From positions 62,001 through 126,000 of the forward strand of contig JAQTWB010000001.1 in NCBI GenBank assembly GCA_028689495.1: a DNA stretch of 64,000 nt, in the 5' to 3' direction. Under the pieces are notes generated by a model that was given only the letters and a program-made list of their open reading frames with translations, was not told the origin of the DNA and searched no databases. Within the stretch, counting starts at the first letter, position 1, and every line of letters begins with the position of its first letter. The translations under genes and the position numbers were made by a program. This document shows, one piece after another, positions 28,426-38,690 of the stretch. The stretch comes from a bacterium. Lineage in GTDB: Bacteria > Bdellovibrionota_C > UBA2361 > SZUA-149 > JAQTWB01.

Positions 28426-29643
28426 CTACATTGAAAGCGATGACATCTCCAGCATTGGCAGCATCACTGCCGCGAGGATGCCTCCCACCACTACAGCAAG
28501 AAAGAGAATCAGGAAAGGCTCAAGAATTTTGGTAAACGCTGAGACAAAGGCATTAATTTCAGATTCATAGGTTTTTGCCACACGCATCAGCATTTCTTCG
28601 AGGCGTCCGGTTTTTTCTCCTATACCGACCAGATGGGTTAGTAACTTGGGGAAGATACCGGAGCGACCCAGTTCCGTGGCAAGTGGCCGCCCCTCCCTTA
28701 CCCCGGCAATGGCAGAATCTATGACAGCTTCAAGTATCACGTTCCCTGATATACTGCGTACGATTGCCAAGGCGGCAAGTAACTCGACGCCACTTTCAAG
28801 CATTGTGCCCAGCGTTCTGGCAATTCGGCCAGTGGCAATTTTGATATTGATAGGGCCAAGGAACGGCATGGTTAGTTTCAGACGATCAATTTTCTCTCGT
28901 CCTTTGGTGCTGTTTGCATAGCGCTGAAAGCTGAAAAAACCTCCAACGATTAATAAAAGGATCGCCCACCAATAACCTTGAACGATGTTACTCAGCGTGA
29001 TCACTATTTCGGTGGGCAGCGGCAAAGCCTGTTTTTTGTTATCGAAGATTTCAGTAATCTGTGGAACGACATAAGCCAGAAGCAGCAGCACGACGACAAA
29101 ACAGAGGAAAAGCATCAGCACCGGATATACAGCAGCGGCGACGAGTTTTCGCTTCAGTTCGGCCTGACTTTCCAGAAGTTCAGAGAGACGTTCGAGGACA
29201 ATGTCCAGTGTCCCACTCGCTTCACCGGAGGCGACCATATTGCAGTATAGTGCCGGAAACACCCGGGGATATTCTTTTAGGGAATTTGCCAGAGTCGATC
29301 CTTCGTTCACGCGGTCTGCGACTTCCGAAATTACTCGTTTTAGTCTTTCATTATCGAGCTGCTCAGTCAGTGCTTTCAGTGACTCAACAATTGGGATGCC
29401 CGCGCCGATCAAGGTGGACATTTGTCGGGTGGCGATGCTCAAATCTCCAAGTCCAACCTTGTTTGAGGAGAAGTGGAAATGAGTTCCTATGTTCTTCTCT
29501 CTTGATTTGCTCTCGTTAAGCGAGGAAGGGAAAATCCCTTGTTGTTTTAACCTGGTGCGCGCTCCTTTGGACGTGTCAGCGTCGATAACGCCAGAGACGT
29601 TTTTCCCATTTTTGTCGATGCCTTTGTATTCGAAGACTGCCAC
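28426..29643 (-). CDS. gspF: type II secretion inner membrane protein GspF
   Basis: 405 aa; T2SSF domains, MAVFEYKGIDKNGKNVSGVIDADT. Confidence 0.95.
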   Translation of the reverse strand: MAVFEYKGIDKNGKNVSGVIDADTSKGARTRLKQQGIFPSSLNESKSREKNIGTHFHFSSNKVGLGDLSIATRQMSTLIGAGIPIVESLKALTEQLDNERLKRVISEVADRVNEGSTLANSLKEYPRVFPALYCNMVASGEASGTLDIVLERLSELLESQAELKRKLVAAAVYPVLMLFLCFVVVLLLLAYVVPQITEIFDNKKQALPLPTEIVITLSNIVQGYWWAILLLIVGGFFSFQRYANSTKGREKIDRLKLTMPFLGPINIKIATGRIARTLGTMLESGVELLAALAIVRSISGNVILEAVIDSAIAGVREGRPLATELGRSGIFPKLLTHLVGIGEKTGRLEEMLMRVAKTYESEINAFVSAFTKILEPFLILFLAVVVGGILAAVMLPMLEMSSLSM

Positions 29644-29657
29644 CTGGGCCTCCCCTA

Positions 29658-31247
29658 TTATTCGGTGTTATCTTCTTGGGTAACGCGGATGATTTCAGAA
29701 ATTGAGGTGATGCCGTTAGTGACCTTGATCGCACCATCCTGGCGCAGACTGAGCATGCCTTGTGCCCGCGATCTGATATGCGAGGCATCAGCACGTTGCA
29801 TTATCGCAGAACGAACATTGTCATCAATGAGCAGTATCTCATGTATGCTTGTTCTTCCTTTATATCCACTGCGCTGGCATAAAGAGCAGCCGTTTTCACT
29901 GGCAGTATAGAATTTAAATTTGGCTGAAGCATCGTCTCCCAGTCCGATTTCGCGAAGTTGCTCTGTGGTGGGAACTGTCCGAACTTTGCATTCGGGGCAA
30001 AGAGTACGCACAAGACGTTGGGCGATTACCACAAGCAGACTCGAGGAAATAAGAAATGGCTCAACTCCCATATCCAACAAACGGGTTATGGCGCCCGGCG
30101 CATCGTTGGTATGGAGGGTCGAAAAAACGAGGTGTCCAGTCAGTGATGCTTGAATTGCAATCTCGACTGTGTCCAGGTCACGTATTTCTCCGACCATGAT
30201 TACATCAGGATCCTGGCGCAGAATTGACCGTAGCCCTGAGGCAAAAGTGAAGTCGATTTTTGGGTTGACCTGCATTTGCCCGATTCCTGGGAGCTCATAT
30301 TCGACAGGATCTTCTACTGTGAGAATATTTTTATCTTCCGAGTTAATTGACGCCAGGCATGTGTAAAGCGTTGTCGTTTTTCCTGAGCCTGTGGGGCCTG
30401 TGACCAGAATGATGCCGTGACTTTTTTTTATCAGCCGTTCAATTGTCAGTCGATTTTCTCGATGCAGTCCGATACTTGTAAGATCGAGAATGCCTTTGGA
30501 TTTGTCGAGAAGGCGCATGACTATGCGTTCGCCATAGCGAGTCGGAACAGTAGAAACACGTATATCTAGATCTTGACCGGCAATTCGCAGGCCAATCCGA
30601 CCGTCTTGGGGCAAACGCTTTTCGGCGATGTTTAGGTTGGCCATCACCTTTACCCGTGAAAGGATTGCCGCCTGATGTGTGCGATCTTCAGTGTCGACCT
30701 CGCGCAGAATGCCATCAACACGAAATCGTACTTTCAACACATTCTCGTACGGTTCGATGTGAATATCAGAAGCACTTTCACTGGCTGCACGGAAGATGAG
30801 GGTGTTGACGTAACGAATGATCGGAGCATCGTCATCTTCGGCGTCAGTCAGGTCGATTTTAAGTGATGAAGAAACTTCATCATCTTCTCTTTGCTCCATA
30901 CCGAGAGAGCTTGAGCGAGAAGACATCAGTGTTGTTCTGACGGAGTTAATGACTCGGATAATTTCGGTCTCTGGCACGATAATGATACGAGCCGGCTTTT
31001 CATAACAATTGCTGATGCAGTCTATTGCATCAATATTTAATGGGTCGCTCGTGGCAATTAACAGTTCATCGTTATCGATGGCCAAGGGGATGGTCTTCAT
31101 TTGTCGACCCCACGAGCCGAGAAGTCGGGAAAAATCACCACGGATGGGAGAGTCTGGTGGAACTACATCTTCCGGGATGTTGCTTCTGAATTCAAATCCC
31201 AGACGACCTGCCAGCGCCTCAAGAGAATTGTCGCCATTAAGTTGCAT
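29658..31247 (-). CDS. gspE: type II secretion ATPase GspE
   Basis: 529 aa; Walker [13 protein letters not shown], tetracysteine CPECKV...CSLCQRSGYKGRTSIHE. Confidence 0.95.
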   Translation of the reverse strand: MQLNGDNSLEALAGRLGFEFRSNIPEDVVPPDSPIRGDFSRLLGSWGRQMKTIPLAIDNDELLIATSDPLNIDAIDCISNCYEKPARIIIVPETEIIRVINSVRTTLMSSRSSSLGMEQREDDEVSSSLKIDLTDAEDDDAPIIRYVNTLIFRAASESASDIHIEPYENVLKVRFRVDGILREVDTEDRTHQAAILSRVKVMANLNIAEKRLPQDGRIGLRIAGQDLDIRVSTVPTRYGERIVMRLLDKSKGILDLTSIGLHRENRLTIERLIKKSHGIILVTGPTGSGKTTTLYTCLASINSEDKNILTVEDPVEYELPGIGQMQVNPKIDFTFASGLRSILRQDPDVIMVGEIRDLDTVEIAIQASLTGHLVFSTLHTNDAPGAITRLLDMGVEPFLISSSLLVVIAQRLVRTLCPECKVRTVPTTEQLREIGLGDDASAKFKFYTASENGCSLCQRSGYKGRTSIHEILLIDDNVRSAIMQRADASHIRSRAQGMLSLRQDGAIKVTNGITSISEIIRVTQEDNTE

Positions 31248-31267
31248 TAATAAACCTCTCTAGAGCT

Positions 31268-34150
31268 TCACTGACTTTGTTCGATTTCACGCCAGAGTCG
31301 TCTGGTCTCTTCAGCTGTTAATACCGGGAAAGCCTTTGAGGCAGCGTATGCTGAGGCGTTTTGTTCTTTCAAGCTATCATCATTCGGGTAAGAACCTAGA
31401 CAGACAAAGCGCTCATTGATTGGTGAGCCAGAGAATGCATAACTCAGACCGGGGGAGAAGAAGCGGTCGAGTTCGGCTGATTCCAGGCGCAATCCAATGG
31501 TTCCATAGCGGTCAATAAAAGGAAACTGTTTCCCTAGGGCCGCAGATGCGACAGGTTGCCCGACCTTACGAAGCAAGATGTAACTGCCGGCAGCTGTCAC
31601 TTGTGTTTTTTCGGTAGGCTGCTCCAAATTAGTATCAACTACAGCAAGGGCGGGGCGGGGCGGAATTACTGGAGTAACCTGGAACTCGACGACATCACCA
31701 CTTTGTTCGGAAAACTTGTCGCTATCGAGGGAAGATAGTTGTGTAGCTTTCGGGGTGGCCGATGAAGTGCCTTCATCGACAAAGACACGTTCCTTGGTTG
31801 GTCGAATTGGTGTGATTGTTGTCGGTAAAGGTTCAGATGCTGAGAGTTCTACCGCGACATTGTCAATAAGTTCGTTATGGAGGACCTCTTCTCTACCTGG
31901 GTTGAGGTGGTTGCGTTGGATAATAGCTTCAACTCTATCGGCGCCACTTTTTGTTGTTTCACGTGCGTCGTACTGATTGGAAACGATGCGTGGTGTGAGG
32001 AAGATTAGCAGGTTAGTGCGGTTGATACGACTGTCTTCTGTTTTGAAAACATGTCCAAGAACCGGAATATCCATTAGCACAGGAACGCCACGGGTGGATT
32101 CAGTGATGTTATCAGAGATTAATCCGCCGGTTACAATCATCTGGTTACTCTTTACTTCCACAACAGTGTTGGTTGTTCGTTTGGTGGTAGTCGGCCCATT
32201 GGCATCATTCCGCGTGCCGGCGACAACGTTTGAAATTTCGACGAATATTTTTAGTGTTACAAAATCACCCGCATTAATTTGAGGAGTGATTCTTAAGGTT
32301 ATCCCGACGTCCTGTCGTTCTATCTGATTAAAGGTGTTGTTGAGGTTAGTCGGATCCGTCGATGTGTTGGTAACGAACGGAACGTTCTCACCGACAATAA
32401 TTTCAGCCTCCTCGTTGTCGGTTGTCAAAATAGTTGGGGAGCTGAGGACATTGACATTATCATTAACACTGACAGCATCGATGAGGAACGCTTGGGAAGG
32501 AATGGTGATGCCACCAGGTAGAGTCAAGGTTCCTGCACTGGCTGCAGCTATCGACAAGTCGCTGAGTGCGGTGGGGTTTGTCAATACATCGGTCAGACCG
32601 CCATAGTTCGTTTGGAATATTACGCCAGCTTCATTGTTTGCCAGTGTGCCCTGAAATTCCAGTCCCATTGAGTTGTTGTTGTTGAGTGTGACCTCGAGAA
32701 TTGTTGCTTCAACAATTACTTGTCGTCGCTGCACATCAAGGTCGTCGATTACTTGTTTGACTCGTAGGTAATCTGAGCGACTCGCGTTGATGATTAGAGA
32801 ATTGGTCGCGGGATCTGGGGCAATTGAGACATCACCTTCGAACTGTACCCGACCAGGTCCTGTTGCGGTTGAGGTTTCCTGCATACGCGCGCGGGCATTA
32901 ATTTGAGAGTTGGTGCCAGTATTGGCAGTGCTGGCGGATGCTCCTTGTTTGCTTCCCTCCTCGTTACTGGCCCCGGATATGAGTTGGGTCAGGATTTCTG
33001 AAAGGTCTTCGGCACTGGCGTGACGCAGACGGTGAACGAAAAACCTTCCGCCTGAAAGGTCGACAGGGCTATCCAGCTTTTCAACCAGAGCTTGAATTTT
33101 AATTGTGAGTTCAGGATCAGCGACTACTACTAGAGAGTTTGTTCGCTGATCGGGAATTACTTTAAGTGGCAGGCGTCGTCTTTCTACCGAGGCCGAGCGA
33201 CCGGTGGTGCCTTGATTAGGCATAATGTTACGTTGCATCATCGGTCTACCCATTTGCGGGTTAACGCGAGGGGTGGCCGCCGCGTCAGAGGTTTTATCGT
33301 CCTTCTCACCGAGGATTTGGTTAATTTTCTCCGAGATATCGTTCACATCGGCGTATTTAACCGGGATGATGGAGATATCCTGGTCGATAGCCGGAACGTC
33401 GAGCATTGAGACCAGTTTTTTCAAGCGGGCAATGTTCGCAGCGGAGTCGATCATGATTAGTGCATTAGTGCCCTCAAAGGAGTTAATGACGCCGTCTCCG
33501 GATACAAATTGCGAGAGTAGTTTTTGCATATCTTCAGCCTGCACATGCTTCAGACGCAGAAGTTGGGTTACGAGTATGTCTGAGGGATGTAGCGGGCTTT
33601 CCGAGATCAATGGCAGCGTTGTTGATTTTGCTGATTTTGCCTGGATGACTTTCCAGGTATTCTGATCCACGGGCACTGTAGTGAATCCTTTCAACAAAAG
33701 AACCGAATCGAAGATGCGCAGGGATTCTTCCAGTGTGACAGGGTGTTGCAGGTGAATGGTGATTTTCCCTTTGACTGCTTCATCGACGATGTAGGTTCGT
33801 TTGGTCAGTTTGCTGATAGATTCAATCAACTCGGTTATCTCTCCGTCCTGGACATTGAGAATGTCAGTTTTGACATCGGCCAAGGTCGGGTCCAAATCAA
33901 CTGAAGTTGAATGGTCCTGTTTGCGTAGGTGCATTTTTTTGATGGAACTATTTTTGCCCACCAAGTTGTCGGAGGGTGGAAGCTGATTGGTCTCAGGGGT
34001 GGTTTCAGCAAGGTTGAAAGCGTCTTCATAGAGAATTTGTTCTGCGCTGAAATCTTCTGTCGGGACGTCGCTTTCCGCGATTAGCAGTTGTGGTGCGGCG
34101 ATGAACGCGAAGAGTGATATGGCTGTGGAAAATATTTTATTCATACTCAT
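31268..34150 (-). CDS. gspD: type II secretion secretin GspD with long C-terminal extension
   Basis: 960 aa; N0-N3 and secretin domains (VPVLMDIPVLGHVFK, LLIFLTPRIV); about 200 aa beyond the secretin domain. Confidence 0.94.
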   Translation of the reverse strand: MSMNKIFSTAISLFAFIAAPQLLIAESDVPTEDFSAEQILYEDAFNLAETTPETNQLPPSDNLVGKNSSIKKMHLRKQDHSTSVDLDPTLADVKTDILNVQDGEITELIESISKLTKRTYIVDEAVKGKITIHLQHPVTLEESLRIFDSVLLLKGFTTVPVDQNTWKVIQAKSAKSTTLPLISESPLHPSDILVTQLLRLKHVQAEDMQKLLSQFVSGDGVINSFEGTNALIMIDSAANIARLKKLVSMLDVPAIDQDISIIPVKYADVNDISEKINQILGEKDDKTSDAAATPRVNPQMGRPMMQRNIMPNQGTTGRSASVERRRLPLKVIPDQRTNSLVVVADPELTIKIQALVEKLDSPVDLSGGRFFVHRLRHASAEDLSEILTQLISGASNEEGSKQGASASTANTGTNSQINARARMQETSTATGPGRVQFEGDVSIAPDPATNSLIINASRSDYLRVKQVIDDLDVQRRQVIVEATILEVTLNNNNSMGLEFQGTLANNEAGVIFQTNYGGLTDVLTNPTALSDLSIAAASAGTLTLPGGITIPSQAFLIDAVSVNDNVNVLSSPTILTTDNEEAEIIVGENVPFVTNTSTDPTNLNNTFNQIERQDVGITLRITPQINAGDFVTLKIFVEISNVVAGTRNDANGPTTTKRTTNTVVEVKSNQMIVTGGLISDNITESTRGVPVLMDIPVLGHVFKTEDSRINRTNLLIFLTPRIVSNQYDARETTKSGADRVEAIIQRNHLNPGREEVLHNELIDNVAVELSASEPLPTTITPIRPTKERVFVDEGTSSATPKATQLSSLDSDKFSEQSGDVVEFQVTPVIPPRPALAVVDTNLEQPTEKTQVTAAGSYILLRKVGQPVASAALGKQFPFIDRYGTIGLRLESAELDRFFSPGLSYAFSGSPINERFVCLGSYPNDDSLKEQNASAYAASKAFPVLTAEETRRLWREIEQSQ

Positions 34151-34180
34151 TGCTGGTTAAGACGAGTCCGTCTTGATTAC

Positions 34181-35029
34181 CTACTGAATTGCATAGCGCA
34201 ATTCCCGATCTTCGCCCATACGCTCAACAATAACGTTAATTGAGCGTTCACTTTTTAAATCTTCAAATAGTTTTAATGCTTGTGATGGATCGCTGAGGCT
34301 GTTGTCGTTCACAGTTTTCAGAATGTCACCGTTTTTGAGACCAAGCTTTTCATAAAGACTGCCGCGGCGGATGGCGAAAAGGCGCATTCCGATACTTTTA
34401 CCAGCCCTAAAGTAAGGCACGGCACGAGCTTGTGACAATAGCTGCGGTAAATTGGCCATGGCTTCCTGGAGTTCGGCCTCGGCGACAGTAAAGTCCTCTT
34501 GTTCACTGACATTATCTGTGGTGTCAGCGTTGTTTGTGCCTCCGGCACTTTTGTTTCTTTCGAGTTTCAGCTCCTCAATTTTTCCACCGACATCAATTTT
34601 AACGCTCGCCGGCAAGACTTCGACCAACTTTCCTCCGCCGAAGATTGAAGAATCGATGTCGAATATCTTTTGCTCCTTTTTGCCATCGGAATTTTCGATA
34701 ATCGCGAAGGGCGGACTTCCGGGGGTGCTGTGAGTCGCCACAAGCCGAAGTTTCAGATTTTTTGCCGGAACAGCGGCCTGCACAGCGGCGTTTTGTTCAG
34801 CTTCTTTCAGAGCAAATATATTGCGGTTTTCGATTGCCGCATATGAAGCCAGTGATGGTGGGGGGGGATTTTCGGAGTCGGTAAGACCTTTGATTTCTAA
34901 CGGTGAAACAGAAAATGACATTGAGGACCTTAGTTCCGAGGCGAGGGCAGCAGCACCGTACACGGCAAAAAGCAGGGCGCCTTTGCCTAGTAACTGAACG
35001 AGCAGACTGATGCTTACCTTATTTTTCAT
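34181..35029 (-). CDS. gspC: type II secretion protein GspC
   Basis: 282 aa; HR domain and C-terminal PDZ-like domain (GSLYEKLGLKNGDILKTVNDNSL); upstream of gspD. Confidence 0.88.
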   Translation of the reverse strand: MKNKVSISLLVQLLGKGALLFAVYGAAALASELRSSMSFSVSPLEIKGLTDSENPPPPSLASYAAIENRNIFALKEAEQNAAVQAAVPAKNLKLRLVATHSTPGSPPFAIIENSDGKKEQKIFDIDSSIFGGGKLVEVLPASVKIDVGGKIEELKLERNKSAGGTNNADTTDNVSEQEDFTVAEAELQEAMANLPQLLSQARAVPYFRAGKSIGMRLFAIRRGSLYEKLGLKNGDILKTVNDNSLSDPSQALKLFEDLKSERSINVIVERMGEDRELRYAIQ

Positions 35030-35207
35030 TCGGTTTTTATGGTCGCAGAGCGTCCGTTGTTATTGATTCTGTTATTTGGTGTGTTGTGAAATTAACATTT
35101 CTCCGGGTCTGGCAGTCGCCAGAATATTATTTCACCACCATTTTTTGACTTCTCAACTTCGCAAATCAATGCCGCCCGTGCTTAACCTTACGAAAGCACA
35201 AAAAAAG

Positions 35208-35225
35208 AGGCAGTAGATACTGCCT
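35208..35225. terminator. bidirectional terminator-like hairpin
   Basis: AGGCAGTA-GA-TACTGCCT flanked by A-tract 5' and T-rich 3'. Confidence 0.65.
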
Positions 35226-35588
35226 TTTCTTCTAGCCGATTACCGAGTAGGTGAGCAACCACGATATGTCGTACCGAGGGGCAAAACCAGGTTGGATGGA
35301 TATTTATACTGCTCGCACTTTAATTCCCCGATCCAGAACACCTTTATTTCGAGTAGTATATTGGTCTTTGATCGCATCCGCTAGCGCGGCTGCATTCCGG
35401 GCTGGATTTTGCCAGAATTTTGTGTCGTCGAGGCTATTTTGAGGTGGTTAAACAGCAACGGGCCAATAAAGGCCCGTTGCTGTGATACTGCTTATTCTGC
35501 GGTTTGGTTCTGAATTTTGATTCTACACCTCGTCGTTCCTACGCCTCGTCAGACTCCGTCTCAAGATTCATCCGCAGAGAACGCAGAA

Positions 35589-36053
35589 TCAGTTTTGAGT
35601 GCTGGACGATCCAGTCATTCCCGAGGTGATAACAGCTGGATCGGTGATGCCGAGTTCTCGGGCGCGATCGCAGATGTTTGCCAGGGATACGCCGCGAAGC
35701 GTAGACTGAATGGAACCTTCAATTTCAGACCAGACAGTGTCGATTAATTCGGCAAGCGCTGGAGCATTAGTGCGAGTATCCTCTTGAAGCTTCGGGCGGA
35801 GAGCACGAAGAACTTCCTCAAGGCGGATTTCGCCGGCATCCTTAGCCAGAGAGTAGCCTCCTCGAGGTCCTCTCTTGCCTACGACGACATTTGCCTGACG
35901 CAGTTTTGCAAAGATCTGCTCGAGAAATCTTTGTGGGATTTCCTGACGCTTTGCGATTTGTCTTACTTGGGCAGGGCCACCGTCGAGGTTGTAGGCTAGG
36001 TCTACAAGCGCCCTCATCCCATATTCTTCTTCTTTAGAAAGCTTGACTGCCAT
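35589..36053 (-). CDS. Rrf2-family transcriptional regulator
   Basis: 154 aa; MAVKLSKEEEYGMRALVDLAYN, winged-helix QEIPQRFLEQIFAKLRQANVVVGKRGPRGGYSLA. Confidence 0.92.
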   Translation of the reverse strand: MAVKLSKEEEYGMRALVDLAYNLDGGPAQVRQIAKRQEIPQRFLEQIFAKLRQANVVVGKRGPRGGYSLAKDAGEIRLEEVLRALRPKLQEDTRTNAPALAELIDTVWSEIEGSIQSTLRGVSLANICDRARELGITDPAVITSGMTGSSSTQN

Positions 36054-36413
36054 AGCCGGAATCTTCCTTCATAAGTATATTGAACAAGTTACTAAAAAGC
36101 CCGATTTAACTCTGTTGTGGCATAATACAAACCACTTCATCAGAGAATCTGGCTCAAAATACAAATCGAATTTAGAGGTAAACATTTGGGCATTATTAAT
36201 ATAGCCCAATGGTCTGACGATTCGTTCGGGCATGATTTACATCGTAAGACTGATAAAAAGCAACCCTTCAGTGTTAAATTTAACTAAAATCCTGAAATTA
36301 TTCTGGATAGGTTTATTCGGCACTAAGTTGCCAGGCGGGGGATGTTGTTTGAAGTTCCAGTAAAATCAACGGTTAATCTTGGGTGAAGACCATTTTTGTT
36401 ATCCCTCAATAGT

Positions 36414-36995
36414 TTACCTGGCAGATTTCATCCCTTGTTTTTTATAAAACGCGGCGACTGATTTTTCGTGTTTTGCCAGTAAAGTTCTCGCGGTAGAACG
36501 TTTCTTGATTGCTACAGGAGTATAGACGCCATCGGGATGGCTACCAAGGAATTCGTCATATAGTTTGATGGCCGATTTGAGAGGAGCTGGGTCCAGTCCG
36601 GGGCCTTTATAAAGATAATAATGGGAGTTGGCGAGCTGCAGTTCAGCGTAATCTCTGCCTTCGTTTGCCGGGTTTGCGGCAAGGAAATTTTTATATGCTT
36701 CGATTGCCTCAGCATATTGCTCACTGAAAAAAAAGCTGTCGGCGATTTTAAGTTCCGCAAGAGGGACATAGGCGCTGGACGGATATCCATTAATAAGTTG
36801 TTGCCAGTAGTCGCGTGAACGCGTGAACAGGCCACGTTGATAGGTATCCATACCCGTCTCAAGGTAATATGCCTCCGGAAAAGATGGAGTTTCCAAAATG
36901 CTTTCTGTCGGACTGTTTGACGAACAGCCAGCAAGCACGCACAAGGCAAGTCCAACTGTCAGGAGAGTGCTTTTTTGAATTTGATCATTTGTCAT
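36414..36995 (-). CDS. bamD: outer membrane assembly lipoprotein BamD
   Basis: 193 aa; lipobox VLAGCSS; YxxA TPR repeats; next to lpxD. Confidence 0.8.
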   Translation of the reverse strand: MTNDQIQKSTLLTVGLALCVLAGCSSNSPTESILETPSFPEAYYLETGMDTYQRGLFTRSRDYWQQLINGYPSSAYVPLAELKIADSFFFSEQYAEAIEAYKNFLAANPANEGRDYAELQLANSHYYLYKGPGLDPAPLKSAIKLYDEFLGSHPDGVYTPVAIKKRSTARTLLAKHEKSVAAFYKKQGMKSAR

Positions 36996-37054
36996 TGCCG
37001 CGTCAGCCTCGTGTGGTCGTAGGTGATAAAAATAGGGAGTGTTCGCTTTGATGG

Positions 37055-38122
37055 TTATTGGCTGGTGTTACTTTCTTCCAGGCTTTGGTTTTCCTCTGAC
37101 GTACGTCGTGCAGTGAATAATTCTGGCAAACGGCGCAGCGCTACACATGTTCTTCGCCACTCTGCTGCGGGAACTGCCGGATATCCACCTACCTCAGTAT
37201 TTTCGGGGATATCGCCGGCGATACCGCTCATTGCGGCGGCTCGCACGCCATTACCAACTGTTATATGGTCAGCAACTCCAACTTTGCCGGCCAGAGTGAC
37301 GCCACTACCGATTTTGGTGCTGCCGCTAACGCCGACCTGGGCGCACATGATTGTCCTTGTGCCAACTTCAACGTTGTGGCCGATCATGACAAGGTTATCC
37401 AGTTTACTGCCACTTCCGATACGTGTTTCACCAAGCATTGCCCGGTCCACAGTAGCATTTGCTCCAAGGTCTACATGATTTTCGAGTACTGTAATGCCGA
37501 TATGTGGGATTCGCTGATAACCCGAATCCTTGTTGTAAATGTAGCCAAAGCCGTCTCCGCCGACGATTGCACCGGGTTGGAGATTACAGTCATCACCAAG
37601 GATTGAGTATTCACGCACGACGCTATGGGCATGAAGCTCGCAGTTTTGGCCGATGGTGGCGCCATCATAAACCACAGAGTGGGAGTGGAGGATTGTATTT
37701 TCACCAATCGAAACATTTTTCCCAACAAAGCAGAAAGGAGCAATTGAGGCACTTTGAGCAATACAGGCGCTCGGGTCAACAAAAGCAAGTTGATGAATAC
37801 CTGGGGTCGAAGATTGTTTACGCGCTAACCGATGAGACAGGGTAATTATTGCCGCCATGGGGTTGGCGACAATAATCTGCGTTGTGGCAATTTCTTCGTA
37901 ATATTTCGCTGTTATAATTGCGGTGGCCGGCGAGTTCGATGCGAGTTGCAACATGGCTCGATATTGCTTCCGTGCCTTGGGAGCGAAGAAAGAGAGGTCC
38001 CCTTCAATGGCACTTTCAAGTGGTTTTATATTTGATATGTAGATGCTGCCAGCATTGTCGCTTTCCGGGGCGATTTCACCAGATATAATTGCGGCAATTT
38101 CAGCAATACTTAGTTTAGTCAT
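37055..38122 (-). CDS. lpxD: UDP-3-O-acylglucosamine N-acyltransferase LpxD
   Basis: 355 aa; hexapeptide repeats; GGDGFGY motif. Confidence 0.95.
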   Translation of the reverse strand: MTKLSIAEIAAIISGEIAPESDNAGSIYISNIKPLESAIEGDLSFFAPKARKQYRAMLQLASNSPATAIITAKYYEEIATTQIIVANPMAAIITLSHRLARKQSSTPGIHQLAFVDPSACIAQSASIAPFCFVGKNVSIGENTILHSHSVVYDGATIGQNCELHAHSVVREYSILGDDCNLQPGAIVGGDGFGYIYNKDSGYQRIPHIGITVLENHVDLGANATVDRAMLGETRIGSGSKLDNLVMIGHNVEVGTRTIMCAQVGVSGSTKIGSGVTLAGKVGVADHITVGNGVRAAAMSGIAGDIPENTEVGGYPAVPAAEWRRTCVALRRLPELFTARRTSEENQSLEESNTSQ

Positions 38123-38423
38123 GGTAATTCCTGTGCTTCAGTCTCGGCTTAACCTGTATCAGGTAGGGGTGCGTCTGCGATAATGGTTGATAACATTCAG
38201 CTGGCCTAGCTACAAGGCGGGTTAGCGTAGACAGCATTACCGCCTAGATGCACCGATCTTGTCGAGAAAGGTCGCAGATTATGGGTAATCTGAGGGAGCG
38301 CTTTCGGGCTAACCCGAATGTTGCATGTAAGCCCGAGCGAGAGCTGTTCGGATAGGTGGCTAGCCTCCTTACTAATGAGTCCACTGGATGTGTTAGGTTC
38401 AGAGCCTATCCAGAGGAGGAGAG

Positions 38424-38690
38424 ATGAAGAAGTCACAATTCACAGAAGAACAAATAATCCGGATACTTAAGGAAGGCGAAGGCGCGGAGTGCACGCGAGA
38501 CGTTTGCCGGCGGCACAATATCACTGAGCAGACATTTTACCGCTGGCGTAACAAGTTTGGTGGGATGGATGTTTCAGATGCCCGTCGCTTGAAGGAGCTG
38601 GAAAGAGAGAACCAGCAGTTGAAGAAGCTGGTGGCGGATCAAGCGTTGGATATTCAGATTCTGAAGGAAGTGAATTCAAAAAAGTGGTGA
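38424..38690 (+). CDS. IS3-family transposase OrfA (HTH)
   Basis: 88 aa; FTEEQIIRILKEGEGA...NITEQTFYRWRNKFGGM. Confidence 0.93.
   Translation: MKKSQFTEEQIIRILKEGEGAECTRDVCRRHNITEQTFYRWRNKFGGMDVSDARRLKELERENQQLKKLVADQALDIQILKEVNSKKW

Noticed and set aside
30970-30990. Sigma-54-like TGGCACG
   Set aside because: Lies within the gspE coding sequence and lacks the -12 GC at the right spacing.
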